DNA of 64,000 nucleotides from Dysidea avara (Eukaryota > Porifera > Demospongiae > Dictyoceratida > Dysideidae): NCBI RefSeq assembly GCF_963678975.1, contig NC_089274.1, positions 2,406,001 to 2,470,000 of the forward strand, read 5' to 3'. Positions 47,240-59,869 of the stretch are shown piece by piece. The position numbers and the translations under genes were made by a program. Position 1 is the stretch's first letter, and each line of letters begins with the position of its first letter. The notes beneath the pieces are model-generated. The model had not been told where the DNA came from and made no database searches. It saw only the letters and a list, made by a program, of their open reading frames with translations.

Positions 47240-48720
47240 CACTGATTCAGTATCTCAAACACTGTGCTGAGCTCTGTAGCTGATGCATTAATAGTGGCAA
47301 ATATCCTAATACATTTTCTGAGATTGGTTCTTCATCCCTACTTTGAATATTACATTCAGTCCAATATGGAACAGCATGATCTGTGTGCCTTGCTAAGACC
47401 CATATCAAATTTTCTGACATGCAAAAAGAGCTGTACAAGATTCCTTGTCATGGTTATTTCTAGTTATAAGAGATTGTGGGCCAACATGTGCACCAGCTAC
47501 ATAAACATCTAAATCCTGATCTCGGTTGTTTACCTTTCTTTTCAATGTGTGGAAGTTCAAGTGCAGGAAGAAATGGACCATGTACCTTTGCTTGTATTGC
47601 TATACCATTTACCTGATATGAAGTTCCTTTCCCAGTGAGAGTCTCTTAAAGTCAATCAATGTTGTCCCATGCAAGATTGGTGAAAATATGAGGTTTGATA
47701 GAGGTTGGGAGTGTAACCTTTAGCTGTGACTCAGTTGCTACATAGTTTCTGCAGACACAAAGCAGTTTCATTCTCTTCAAGCTGGGAGTATGAAACACCA
47801 TGCCCAAATCTGTTAAGCATTTGAATCATTTCAACATTCCCTGTTAGAGTTTTGACTGCACAGGGGAGTAGGAAATGTTTTGACGGCTTGTGTTTCCCAC
47901 ATGTTACTGCATAAATTAAGTCCTGGCTGGAGGACTGCACTAAGGTGCTCACTCTGTAAGATGTATATTTTGTGTCAGGATCTCCAGTTAGAAAGCCAAC
48001 AAGGAAACGCTCCAGATGATATGGTATGCTCAGATTATCAGCTGAATCTGATGGGTGAAATGGCCAAGGAGAAGGCTCTGTACTTTCTTTGATTTCTGAT
48101 CTGATTTTTGATGATGCCTGATCTATAATCTTAATGCAATTGCTCACCTTTTTCTGCCAAATTTCAAGTTCACTGCACAGACTTTGAACTTCAATGACAA
48201 CTTCCTGCAATGTCACATTGTCAGGTACCAACAGCAACTTTCCTCTGGCATCTTGAAATATATGGATTGAATCTAGCAATTCAGATTCTAATCTTCTCTG
48301 AACATGTTTTCGAGCTGAATCACGTAGAGCAAACTTTATACTTCACCAGAGAGCATAAAAGATTCTAGTCTGACACAATTCTTTTGTTAGGAATTACATC
48401 TGTTTGAATAAATTCAAAAAGATCAGCAAAAGCTCGTTCCTTAACAATTTGATATGTATCCTCTCCATCATCAGCCTTTTTCTTGTTAGCTGTAACTTTA
48501 ACAGTGCACTTTTTATAACATGAAATAGGATAGTGGGCTTCAGCAGCAACTATATCTCTACTTGTTACTGCTAGAATCCTTTCATCAGCTTTCTGAATAC
48601 CACATTCTCTCAATGTTTGATCTGCCCATAGTTGAACAGCTTGTACAAGTTTTTCTCGTGTTTTAGTGCCCTTCACATACTTGCATACCTTACAGATTGG
48701 TCATAAACCCTTGATTCAGA
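47240..48720 (-). pseudogene. Transposon-associated conserved protein relic
   Basis: Minus-strand segments are 48,676-48,365 (AVTSRDIVAAEAHYPISCYK), 48,279-47,731 (LPCAVKTLTGNVEMIQMLNR, FGHGVSYSQLEENETALCLQ) and about 47,340-47,247 (GYLP, then LST-like sequence). I recall these motifs from a multicopy, transposon-like protein family in sponges, cnidarians and Hydra with no agreed name; this was not checked. The parts are separated by frame changes and lack the C-terminal portion. The relic faces the multicopper oxidase fragment and probably truncated it. Confidence 0.5.
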
Positions 48721-49827
48721 CGTTCTTCTGCATAATCTTTTTGATGAGCATGCATCATTCTCATCATCAAGGTTTTTGTCATCTTCTATTTTTGAAATAG
48801 TCTCTCTAAGTCTCTCTTGAGTGTAAAAGCACTTCTACATTTCCTATGGTAATAAATTTCTGGGACTTCCCCTTCATTAAGCTGTTTTGGTAGCATCAAT
48901 GTTTAGCTTATGCTTTCTTATAGTAGCAGCTTTGAGCAAGGTAAGCCATGAATCATAAGTTTTAGACAAGTGGCAATCATTATCCATACCTTCCTGTGAG
49001 CAGATGATGCTCAGTTACTTGAACACTCCACTTACAGGTCTGCAGTTAATAGATAGATTTTAACCAAACATCTACACATCTAGTCTTACCAGCTACTTTG
49101 TTCCAGTAACTCCAACTATCAAAGTACAGCAAACCTACTAAACTACACAGTTCTTTCAAGAGTCAAAACTTAACAGCTGACTGAATACAATAACTGAAGC
49201 ATACCATATACGTATATACAGGGGGAGATTTCTGGGGTCTCCAGAAACCCCCTCTGAAATAGTGCGCTCCCCTATGATTCGTCTGGGCGATAAAAATTAC
49301 AAAGAGTTACATATACTGTATTATATTATGGCTTTTTCTATTGGCAAAACTTCATACTTTTGCCTCTGAAATCACCTTCACAGTGTTCAAAACCATGTAG
49401 TGACCTTTGTTTTTGTTTTTTATGGTCTTCAACTCGCAGCTAAGCTGAAGTTGCAATTCCAGAGAACCTGAAACCCCCTCTGAAAATTTCTAGATCCGCC
49501 CCTGCCATAGCATTTATATCAGATCAGAGTCAGCATTCAGTCACTAGCTAGGTGTCGCCTACTAAATGCACTGAAAAGATTGAATTGAAATCCCAGCACA
49601 GCAATTTTACGGGATATCAGACCAGAGCTACTATGGTTTTTTAAAGAATAAGTATCCAGTCTATAGGTGTGGCCTACTAAACACATTGGCAAGATTGAGT
49701 TAACACAGCAATTTTTATGGGATATCAGACCAGAGATACTATGTGGTTTTTGAAGAGTAAGTATCCAGTCTATAGGTGTGGCCTACTAAACACATTGGCA
49801 AGTCAAATCCCTGCACAGCAATTTAAC
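48721..49827. repeat. MITE end pair and short tandem duplications, no gene
   Basis: Bases 49,215-49,506 have inverted ends (agggggagatttctgg and tttctagatccgcccctgcc) typical of a non-autonomous element. From 49,500, a unit of about 115 bases (gggatatcagaccagag, tatccagtctataggtgtgg, cctactaaacacattggc) is repeated about three times to 49,815 and recurs at 50,357-50,510. No exon was supported. Confidence 0.5.
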
Positions 49828-50195
49828 GGTGTACACGATGTTTATCAATTAGAAATTATAAGTGCCTCTGAAAAAGTGTCTGAAGCTGACTGCATTTATA
49901 GGCCACTCACCTGCTGCACAATGAGCATACAGTCTATTACGTCGCCTAGCTACCAACATCATGCAAATGTAACACGATGTATGAAGTCCAGTTGTTGAGC
50001 TCCTGAGTGAAACTTGCTTAGCTAGTAATTATTGTTATTTCCCCGGAATTGTTTGCACAATGTTTCTAAACTTTGGTAGCTGGGGGAAATAATAAACTGG
50101 TATGTTCATTGTGCAGTGGCCTATAAATGCAGTCAGCTTGCAGACACTTTTTCAGAGGCGCTTATAATCTCTAACTGATAAACATTGTGTGGGGC
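49828..50195. mobile_element. Foldback element F4 within a tandem repeat
   Basis: The left arm (49,828-49,930; aagtgcctctgaaaaagtgt, gcatttataggccact) is mirrored by 50,098-50,190 (agtggcctataaatgc, acactttttcagaggcgctt). A second inner stem pairs tgttatttcccc with gggggaaataata (50,031-50,092). It interrupts the 115-bp tandem unit described to its left and right. Confidence 0.7.
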
Positions 50196-50510
50196 ACTGT
50201 GATGGGGAAAAACTGGATTAGCCATGCAAGACTACTTGCAGAGGTACCTAGTACAAGTATAGTATATTGTGAAGTGTATAAAGAGTTGGATCCTCATGGA
50301 TCCCCATGGGTCCCCTGGTCCTGGGTCCTTGGTCCACTGTTTATACCTACCCCAATTTTATGGGATATCAGACCAGAGCTACTATGTGGTTTTTTGAAGA
50401 GTAAGTATCCAGTTACTGCATAGTTGTGACAAGATTGATAATCAAATCAATAAATTTATATGCCAGACTAGAGCTACTATCTGGTTCTTTGAAGAGTCAC
50501 TATCCAGTCA

Positions 50511-52359
50511 TTAGAATAAGCTGAAAACATGAACTGTTAACATAAGTACATTTCATTACCAGGGTTACTGTTAATGGGTTTAGTAGGATGCAAATTATGT
50601 TTAAAAATCATAGTTATGCCAAACTTAAGCCCAACTACTTGTTTGAAAGTGCTCATATTCATATAATATTATGTATGTGACTCATGTTGAAATTTGGGGT
50701 GTGGTAAAAATTGTGCCATAAAAACCACAAGCTACCATGTCATCAATGCTATCATAAATTTTTCGACTACTGGGATGTATACCTTCTCAAAAACTAACAT
50801 GAACCTTATTCAGCAAAGATGGTACCAACAGCCACAATTTTGGTGCCTAGCTCATGGACTATTTAATGCAACTGTTCAGCAGTCATTAGCATTATCACTT
50901 GAGGGTCTTATAACAACAAGCTAGAGTTTAAATTTATATTTTTACACGTAGTCTATAGCTTAGCCACAGTGGCATGGCTTCTGGAAGTGCAGTCTAGTAA
51001 CTTTTTGTAACTAAGCATGCTGCAGGTAGCTATTATTGCAAACTTTTCTATATTATTAGATTTCTGCTGAATATTATATAGGTTGTTTTACTGAAGTAAG
51101 TTTAAAAGGATTCATTGTCTTTCTTCAAATTCTGTGTATCAGAATTCTGAGAGCAAAATATCCAAGTTTTTCCCTTGTTGACTTCATAGTGCTGTTCTGG
51201 AATTCTGGATCTGGCACTGTGCAGACACTAATACATGTATGTATATATATACCTTTTTAAATTCCATTTGCTATATTGCTTAAGGCATATAGACTCATGC
51301 AGACTTTCTAAAAACGGTTTTTACTCTAAAGCACAGCAGACTGATGGCATTATGGGTCACATAGCTCAAAACAACTTTGGTGGATTTAATCATTTAATCC
51401 CACAAATCTCAAGAAAAAAATCAATAATATCTCTGTCAACCAAAAGATCAGTTATTTATGTGCACAAGTAGGTTATAAAACTATATGGTGCATGGGATGG
51501 TGAGGATAATTATAAGTATATTCTCTGTCCATACAAGAGCACAAGGGTCTAACTGTGTATAGAAATGAAATCTCTTGCCAATTTGTCGTTTTAAGTTCTC
51601 CCAGGAACTGAGACATCAAAGAGATAGTTACAAAATAATAAAGCAGTTTACTTAATGTTCTTTCAGGTTAGAGTTCAAGTATATACGTACTTAAAATTAG
51701 ATGTAATCCTGACTATGTAATCTATGTAGTGGAGCAACATAGTGCAAAAATGGGCATTTTGTGCACTTTGTGATACATTTATGAAAATTTCCTCACAAAT
51801 TGTACTCCTTAATTATGACATTTATTTTTTGATATAGTGTCACTGCAGATTTGACATTGACCATGTTTACATTGAAAATTCACCATTTCTGTATTTATTT
51901 CCCTGAGGCATTGTTTTACGCTGATTTCAAATTAAAGGTGGTGACCTAAGAAACAACTTGACTTTTGTTTGAAGCATTCCACTCCAAAGTTATTTTTAGT
52001 GACAAATTCTTTAGCCTTATGTACCAATGAGCAGGCAATTCCATTGCTAACATATAGTTAGTCATAACTTCAAAATGAAATCACTTATATACAGACTTCA
52101 AATAAAGCCAAGTTGTTACTTTAAGCAAGACCATTGATTTACCATGCAATAATCATGTAAAATAATTCCTCAGGGAGATAAAAGGCAAAAAGGATGATTT
52201 TTCAAATGCAAAGATGGCTAGCTGTAAAGGCCAAATCTGTGATGGCACTATATCAAAAACTAAATGTCATAAGGAGTGCAATTTGTGTGCAAAGTTTCAG
52301 GTTGATATCAAATGCCACTCAACTAATGTACACAATCTTGTGGTTGGAAGTTACGGTAA
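50511..52359. other. No gene seen
   Basis: No supportable exon, and no strong repeat apart from AT-rich runs. This unremarkable sequence continues to the inner edge of the right arm. Confidence 0.4.
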
Positions 52360-52880
52360 TGTGTATGTGTGATGGTAGTGACTATGCCATATAGTGGGAA
52401 ATTCTCGAAAATTTTGAAATTAACAACAAAAATGCCAAGTACTCATGGCTCAATCTGCAGGCCACTGGATTAAGGCAAAGTCCATTGTTCAAGCTACAAA
52501 GAAAGATTCTAGGATAGCTAGACGCGATTCTACCAAAAACAGATGGGTCTCTATGAATATCAACAGCAATAAAAATTGTACTATGACAAGGCCACTAAAA
52601 CACCTTGGAGTCGGAGAGCCAGTACTCATAGCAGCCAAAGATAACAAATGGAAACCAGCCAAGATTGCCAGTGTTAGTAATACTGGCCCTCACTCTTACA
52701 ATATTATGACACTACAAGGACATTACTATCATACAATACTATCATACAATACTATCATACAATACTATCATACAATACTATCATACAATACTATCATACA
52801 ATACTATCATACAATACTATCACAGGAATAGAAAATATTCAAGGAATTTAGTATCAAATGCAAATATCGACATAAGTGTT
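52360..52880 (+). mobile_element. Ty3/gypsy integrase C-terminal fragment (fossil) with 13-bp minisatellite, right arm
   Basis: It reads LGVGEPVLIAAKD and KWKPAKIASVSNTGPHSYNI, as in the left arm. It is followed by about 7 units of the 13-bp repeat (52,727-52,823) and the stretch tcaaatgcaaatatcgacat shared with about 1,690. The element's 3' region resumes only at about 56,485, so later insertions of about 3.6 kb separate them. It is old and broken. Confidence 0.7.
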
Positions 52881-52886
52881 GATAAT

Positions 52887-53650
52887 TTCCTAGATAACAC
52901 ACGATAGTAAGTCATGCAGCCAAGTACAGCCAGCGCGGGCGAGTGACAGACAAGTGTGTATTTATAGGAACCAAGAAAACAAAGTTTCACACATACGTAG
53001 CTTTGATAGTGCTTGACCAGAAATGAACCATTTTTGCTATGGAAACTCCCTCGAGGTGGGGCACTTCCTGTTTCAAATTTGAGCCAAATCTTCCAAGCCA
53101 TCACTGAGATATGCGCTTTCAAAGTTTGTCTAGTTTCTTTATGTTTTCTTCTTTTTTTTGAAATACTTACTGTAACTCGTGTATGCTTTAGTCCATTTTC
53201 TTCAAATTTAGAGGGCAGTAAGTGCATAATGCAGCATGTTTGCAGTCCAACTTTCGTACACATCGGATAAAGAACAAGGGAGTTATACGCAGTTTTCCAA
53301 AAACTGCAATAGCCATTTTTTGTCATGGCCACAGAGTAAACCACTTGAAGGAATGACTTGAAAATCGGTCTGTACATGGAGCAACCATCGTAGTGCAAAT
53401 CTTTTATGATTTGAAAGAAATTGCACTTAACAACCATGGAGATAACAAAAATGCCAACCATGTGTAACAAACATATGATCAAGTTTTGTTAAGGAAAATA
53501 AGGATTACTTCCCATGCCTACCAGGCAAACTAGTTTACGGAATCAGCTGAAAATGCATAGATAGGTAGATTATTATAGAGCGATCTTTCAGTGGTCTACA
53601 AGGAATCAGATTAAAAACCACTGAGTTACACTATGAAAGTCAACTAGGTG
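52887..53650 (-). repeat. Unclassified dispersed repeat R1, right arm, with a long open frame
   Basis: This is the mirror of 15,775-16,545. On the minus strand it is open for 220 codons (53,482-52,820), about twice as long as in the left arm. No domain, signal or membrane pattern is convincing, and codon content looks like chance openness in a repeat. Confidence 0.45.
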
Positions 53651-53759
53651 TAATAAAGCATTTACTTCTACAAACATTAAATTAATTGAATCAGTGTAAC
53701 GCAGAGCAGCCCGCTGGATCTGTAGCACCTGGAATCCACAATTACATCAACGATCTAAG

Positions 53760-54070
53760 TCATCAAATATGATTGTATCAGTGAACTGCAATGGCCGTCC
53801 CTACAGTCTAGACAGCATTTCTTGTCATTATCAATTTTGTATGATATTTGGAAGAAGTGTACTAGATTTAGTTGAGTTCAATAAATTGTGTACAAAGTCG
53901 TACTCCCAAACATTAAAACTGTTTTCCTCTACCATCAATGTTTTCGTTACTCTTTTTTTGTATCCGTGGCATTCTTGTGGAACACTATTCCAGTGGACAT
54001 TTTAGCTCAAAGCCATGTTAAATATTTCAGATCAAAACTGAAACAGTTTCTATTCTAGAGTATTGTGATT
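53760..54070 (+). mobile_element. LINE 3' terminus, right arm
   Basis: Mirror of 15,360-15,700, again with MIVSVNCNGRPYSLDSISC. The same relic state shows that it was already decayed before the arms were duplicated. Confidence 0.6.
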
Positions 54071-54221
54071 GTTTATAGTTTTGTAATTGTAATTGTTGTT
54101 TTGTAACTGTATGGATTGTATGTAAGGGTATCACCTTGTACAGGCATCTGTCTTTTAAGTGCACGATCGAGATACTCTAATAGTGTAGTTACCCTAATAG
54201 AACATTCAGCTACGTAATGCA

Positions 54222-54503
54222 GGGGCGGCTCCAGGGGGGTTTCTGAGGTTTCTGGAAACCGGTCACATTTAGATCAAGATACTCTAATAGAGCAGTCAGT
54301 CACTCTAATATAAGTAGTGTAGCAAACTATGAAGTTATGAATAAAGATTTTTATGTACTTTAGCAGTGATAAAAATATTGTTTAGTGGAGAATAGCCATT
54401 CTTAGGAGGTGTCAACCCTTTTTTCTTAGGTCTTCACCTAAAATCTAGCTATGCTTTTGATCAGAAACCAGTCGCCAAAAATCCTAGAGCCGCCTATGGT
54501 AAT
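54222..54503. mobile_element. Short MITE with GGCGGCTCC-type ends, right arm
   Basis: It starts aggggcggctccaggggg and ends aatcctagagccgcctatgg. Mirror of 14,917-15,210. Confidence 0.5.
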
Positions 54504-54514
54504 GAGTCACTCTA

Positions 54515-55985
54515 TTAGAGCGTTTAGTCCCAATCAAGTCACCATATAGAGAGTTCAGCTAACAGCAAGGAACCCAATAGAGAGTTCAACTACAATCAAG
54601 TCACCCTATAGAGATTTTGGCTACAAAAAATCACAATGTAGAGAGTTTTACTACACACAAGTCATCCTGAAGAGAGTTCAACTACAAACAATTCACCTGT
54701 GGAGTTCAGTTTTAAAAAAATCACCCTGGAGAGAGTTTAGTTTTAAAAATCACCAAGTTCAGCTATAAAAAATTCACCCTGTAGTGATTTCAACTACAAA
54801 CAAGTAGAAGGCTCAGCCACAAACAAGTCACCTTGTACAGAGTTCAGCTACAAGCAGTTTACCCTGCAGCCACAAACAAGTCACCCTGTAGAGAGATTGG
54901 TATGACCTAAACTTGAGTATGCCACCACAGTCTGGAGTCCACACTTAATAAATGATAAGAATAAGTTGGAGAAAGTACAGAAATGTACTGCTACATATGT
55001 AAAAGGAGAGTACATGTGATGCCAGTGTTACGCAGATGCTAAATGAGTTACAATGGGAATCACTTGAATCACGTAGGGACCAGTTTAGTTTGATAATGCT
55101 CTGACATCCTAAAACAGAACACCTATTACTATCAGAATATATTACAGAGTTTCATTCCCAGACATCACACTATCAAATATCAACTGCAAACCAGATCAAG
55201 CCACATGTTCAGTTTATCTGAATTTTTCTGTAATACAGACACCTACAGGTACTCCTTAATTTCATCACCAAGATCAGGGAGCTTTTTGCCATGCCACATT
55301 GTCGAATGCACCACAACAGAATCTTTCAAATTATCACAACAAAACTATTGCTATGGACTTATAGTTAGCTATCTGTGTATGATCTTCATTTTTGAAGTTT
55401 TCACAGTATTGATAAATAAATAAAGAGTTCAGCCCCAAACAAGTCACCCAATAGAGAGTTCACCCTGTCAAACAAATCACCCAATCATCTAATTGTCTGA
55501 AATTCTGAATATACTCCCACTTGGGGGTTAAGTTGTCCTATACTTGAGGAATATCTGTTCTTATCCTCTTCCACATAAGCAGCTCAGCTGGGCTAAGCCC
55601 ACACCAGGGTAAAGGTGTTGCTCTGTAGCTGAGGATCGACTGAGTGCTCCAACAATTTTTTTCATGTGAACAATAATATTCCAACAAAAGCACACCATAC
55701 AATATATACATATACGCATACACTGCTACAATATTATATGCAAGTGTCTGTCCCATAATATCCATATGCTACACAAGTTGCCTGTAGGTCACCCTGTAGA
55801 GAGTTCTGCTACAAACAAGTCAACATGTAGAGAATTCAAAAACACCCTGTGAAAGGTTCAACCACAAACAAGTCACCCTTCAGCTACAAACAAGTCACCA
55901 AGATCAAGTCACCTGTAGAGAGTTCAGCTAAAATCAGAGAGAGCTCAAGTTACCTTGTAGAGATGTAGAGATTTCGGCTACAAGC
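54515..55985. repeat. 31-bp minisatellite, right arm, with LINE and integrase pieces
   Basis: Minisatellite units lie at 54,515-54,900, 55,436-55,475 and 55,790-55,985. Between them are the LINE segment (54,905-55,430, plus; TTVWSPHLINDKNKLEKVQK) and the LTR-element integrase scrap (about 55,480-55,765, minus; broken). The LINE segment is uninterrupted here, which gives the empty site for the left-arm insertion at 13,599-14,274. Confidence 0.7.
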
Positions 55986-56167
55986 CAGCCAAGTTGTAAA
56001 CCAACCTGTATAGCAGAGAGGACATGCACAATAATTTTCATACAGTAAAAAAATCATATAAAATATCCACAGAATTTAGCACTTGATCTTTTCCTCCTTT
56101 AACAAACTCCAAAGCTGGCCACAGGCTGGCTTTGGAGTATACAAAATTACAAAAAAGAAGTGATATC

Positions 56168-56484
56168 TATACCAAAATAGCCAAGCTGTGAAAAAAGGAT
56201 GCAGCCTCAGGATAAAAAATGTGAAATCAAAGGTGGCGGCCAAGAAATGGCTGTGATGGTAAGTTGATGGCAAATATTTTAATAATGACAATTCAGGTGA
56301 ATTTGGTACCAAATCCTAGTGAAACTTGGGGAGAAGGCAACACAAATTCACCTGAATTGTTGTTATTAAAATTTTTGCCATTAGCCTACCATCACAGCCA
56401 TTTCTTGGCTGCCACTTTTGATTTCACATCTCTTTCACCCTGAGGCCATACCCTTTTTTTACAGCTAGGTTGTTTTGGTATTCA
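56168..56484. mobile_element. Foldback element F1, right-arm copy
   Basis: Mirror of 12,276-12,591, with arms of about 150 bases (gccaagctgtgaaaaaagga and cccttttttt-acagctaggt). Bases immediately right (aagtgaaccagtcattgtat) match about 1,750, so the element sits inside the gypsy 3' region. Confidence 0.7.
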
Positions 56485-57837
56485 TAATGATATACAAGTG
56501 AACCAGTCATTGTATCCCCTGAAATTTATGAACCTAGGCTACCTGCTGAAATAGCCCCAGCACCAAGATGCTCATAAAGAACTATTAAGACCCCAGTAGG
56601 TATGCAGACCAATTTCCATAACTCTCATGCATACACTACACACAATTTGTCATTTTTAGTTGATCTGAGCACTGTAATTAAGTTTTGCAATTGTAGCACA
56701 GCCCCTTACCACACTCCTTTCTGTAACAAGGGAGATGTAATAAATAGTGACATGTAATCATACGATGTTTAGTGCACGACTTTCTAGAACATTTGAATCA
56801 ATCTACTGCATGACATAATGTTGTTCTGTTTTCATGACTATAGAGATTGCATCACAATACATCAACATTCCAAATAAAATATTTTGAAAGTTACACCGTA
56901 TATCCAAGGGATTTTCCACTCATAATATGTAATAGATCTCATGACCTCATATCACATTAGCTACATTCGATTGTGGTTACTATAAATATTGTACATGTAA
57001 TACAGAGCTACTTGAATTTATTAGAATGATGGATGTCCATAGATTACTAGAGTGTTGCCTTTGGTGATCAATAGACTGGATGTTTGGAAATTGCTCAAGG
57101 TGATGGTATAAAGAGGCTGACACATGCTGGATGTTGGGAGATTACTGAAGAAGCTGTGTAGGATTTGCTGGCACTTGTAACAGGTTGGAAAAACTTGTGA
57201 AGGTGATTGTTACACTGTTAATGTGTTTTAATTTACTTGAGATATTTGAATAATTAGTGAAGAGGCTGGTTCAGTGAAACAACTGGCACTTGTGTCAGGT
57301 GAAGAGAAGAAAAGTGATTTGATCCTGGTTGTTACACTATTAATGTGCAGGGTATTCCAATCATGTCAGGAGACTGGTGTAGAGGAGGACCAGGTTATTG
57401 CAGCGGGCCTAATCCAGGGTTTGCATTAAGCATGCATGATTTGTAGAAGTCTTTCAACATTGCCAATTGCATCACGTCATTCAGTATAACCCTGAACCAA
57501 ATGTACAGGAGTCCTAGGGCTGCACCGATTCTAGTATCGGTATCAGTATCGGGCCGATACTGCTGTTTTCATGAAGTATCAGAATCGGCCATGAGAGAGG
57601 CCATCATTTTATTGATGAAAATTGAGTATTACAACAACAATAATGTGAGGTGAGTCCTCAGAAACACACTGCCACTCACAGAGCTATGCCCCAAGAGTGG
57701 GTGTGGCAAGGGAAAAATTACAAAAATATATTATATATGTATAATTAATCAAGTGTCAACATTCAAGAGTCCATTCAGAGCAATCTTTAGCCAAAAATAT
57801 TCTTCTGGAAGCAGAGATAGCTATTTAAGCTGCCAAG

Positions 57838-58553
57838 TCAAAAACTCTCCTGCAGTTTACTTAGATATCATGGTGGTCTCATCAACAAAGATAGTACAGT
57901 TTTGAAAGGAAGACAAAGAAGGTGATAGGTAGTGGCCTAATACACTTAGTTCAATTGTGCTGTAAAAACAACGAACTCCCAGTCAATCAAATTCAGACTG
58001 TATTTCTTGGTATTCGTTTTTCCCTTGTTTACATTCCCTTGCAGACTCAAGGTTTTGAACCGAGTCCAATGGACAAGTTAGCTCCAGCATAGCCACTGAG
58101 TTATTACTCTTGTTGAAAATAACTAGATCAGGCCAATATGGTGTAATAAGTAAGAAAGGAGGAATTGTTGACTGGGGACAGTCACTTACCCGCATTCCAG
58201 GTAAATCAGCATATGTGACCGGATTTGCGAAAAGGGGTCTTCCACACACATCCAATTCCGTAAACGTTGGAGACCATAACTCAGTGTTCAAGTAACATAT
58301 TAACCTGAAATTTTCACCATGTATTCAGCTATAGTGGTGCTCACCACTGTCCAAACTTCAAGGCAATAGCTCTTTCCAATCTGAAGTTATCAATTGTCAA
58401 AGTTGGCAAATTGGATGTGTGTGGAAGACCCCTTTTTGCAAATCCGGTCACATATATTGATATCACATATGATCCTGTGAAACACTTGGACAGTTCTGTG
58501 GCCAAACAATGCAAGACCTTATTGTGATGGTATGTAAAGCGACCCTGTGACAA
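57838..58553 (-). pseudogene. Captured retroelement ORF, right arm, split by a MITE
   Basis: This is the minus-strand counterpart of 10,425-10,919, with SQGRFTYHHNKVLHCLA at 58,553 and YWPDLVIFNKSN downstream. MITE M1 is inserted at 58,215-58,451 within the codons after YVISIY, a stop follows EIQSEFD, and a DSARE-to-ARE shortening is seen. It is not functional here. Confidence 0.6.
58215..58451. mobile_element. MITE M1, right-arm-only insertion
   Basis: Inverted ends of about 43 bases (GTGACCGGATTTGC and complement). atat flanks both sides (58,211-58,214 and 58,452-58,455). The left arm near 10,527 has the empty site cagcatatattgat (read on the minus strand) with a single atat, which establishes a 4-bp A/T target duplication and a date after the arm duplication. 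Confidence 0.9.
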
Positions 58554-59869
58554 AGCACTGGGACATTGTTGCAGATCCGATTCTTATCATGTGCGGGAAT
58601 AAAATAACATTCGTTTGTACTTGCTTATTTTACTAGCACAGTGGATACCTAAAAGCATCAAGTGTAACACTAATAACTACCAGCAAAATTACTGATCTAT
58701 GCTGAAACCTACATGTGAAAACACTTTACTGAGAAAAAATCGATATACTCTAATAGAACAGTCAATAATGCTAATAGAGCAATCTGGTAGAAGTGACGGG
58801 GTGTTTCAGTATTAGAATATTTGTGTTTTTGTAAGCACCATTATGATATTGTCTACACTTCTCCAGAAGAATACTGGAATATTCACTGGTTTGCATTTCA
58901 ATGACTTCCTTAAGGCTTCTATTTGGTAACTATTAGTTTCTCATCCACTGCCCGCATCCTTCTTAGGCTACCGCATGGTAAGCCATTATTTACTCTGATC
59001 ATGCTCAGAAGAACATGTGATACCAAACCGTCATAATTTGTATTGAAACACGATGGCGTTTTTTAATTAACACTAAAGTGCACCAGGAGTACTGTTGTTT
59101 CCTTGGCAAATTACTGCAGTGGATTCTATTTTCGACTGTTTTTCAAGTCTACTGAAATCCTGCTAGCTATAATGAAGTTGATAGAGCACGATTGCAACTA
59201 AAAACCAATGTTAATTTGTGGGAGGAAAGAAAGACAATTTGGACAAGGTCTGTACATCAGTGTATTAATACTATAATGGCCTAATGGTAATTCCCTCCCG
59301 CTCGCATCAAAATAATTAGAAAGACTGGATGAGAAACTAATAATCACCAAATAGGGGCCTAATTCTTTGTGAATCTTGATTGGCTACTTCATTTGAACCA
59401 TACTGAAAATGTGTACAAGAATACCATGAAATGCACTATATAATAAATGTGTGCACTATGAAGTAGCTACTTTAAGGCACTTGCTATCGGTACTTGTACT
59501 TGCAGATACTTCCCAGCTGAGTACTTGGTATTTGAAGTATCGGTAAAAAGTGTAATTGGTGCAGCCCTATACAGGACACTCGGAATTTATTTAGTGGGAT
59601 ACAGGATGTCGGGGGGGTTGCTAGGGTGGTGACTTCTGGAGCTTGTATCAAGAGGCTGGCACATGTTGCATGTACCAGGTTAACATAAAGTGTGAAATAT
59701 TTGAACCTGGTAATTACACAGTTAAATGTACAGGGTCCTTGACCTCTGGAGGTGCTGGTGGAAGTCACTACCACATGTACCAAGTTAGGATAAGTTGTCC
59801 AGTAGTTCATTCTGAGTGTTGGACTTGTTGCTCCATGTAGTTGTGTGAGGTGATGTCATATTACATTTA

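Larger units (their letters stand above)
57516..59569. mobile_element. hAT-like non-autonomous transposon, right-arm copy
   Basis: Same inverted ends as 9,411-11,233 (TAGGGCTGCACC). At 2,054 bases it is longer than the left copy, almost entirely because of the 237-bp MITE at 58,215-58,451. The uninterrupted ancestral site is visible near 2,925. Confidence 0.65.
56485..59840 (+). mobile_element. 3' region of the Ty3/gypsy fossil, right arm
   Basis: This matches 1,745-3,040, interrupted by the hAT-like element at 57,516-59,569. A purine-rich run then TG at about 56,730-56,738 may mark the start of an LTR. The last part (59,570-59,840) contains a 65-codon frame conserved in both arms, but it spans diverged internal repeats and is not likely a gene. 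Broken and old. Confidence 0.6.
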
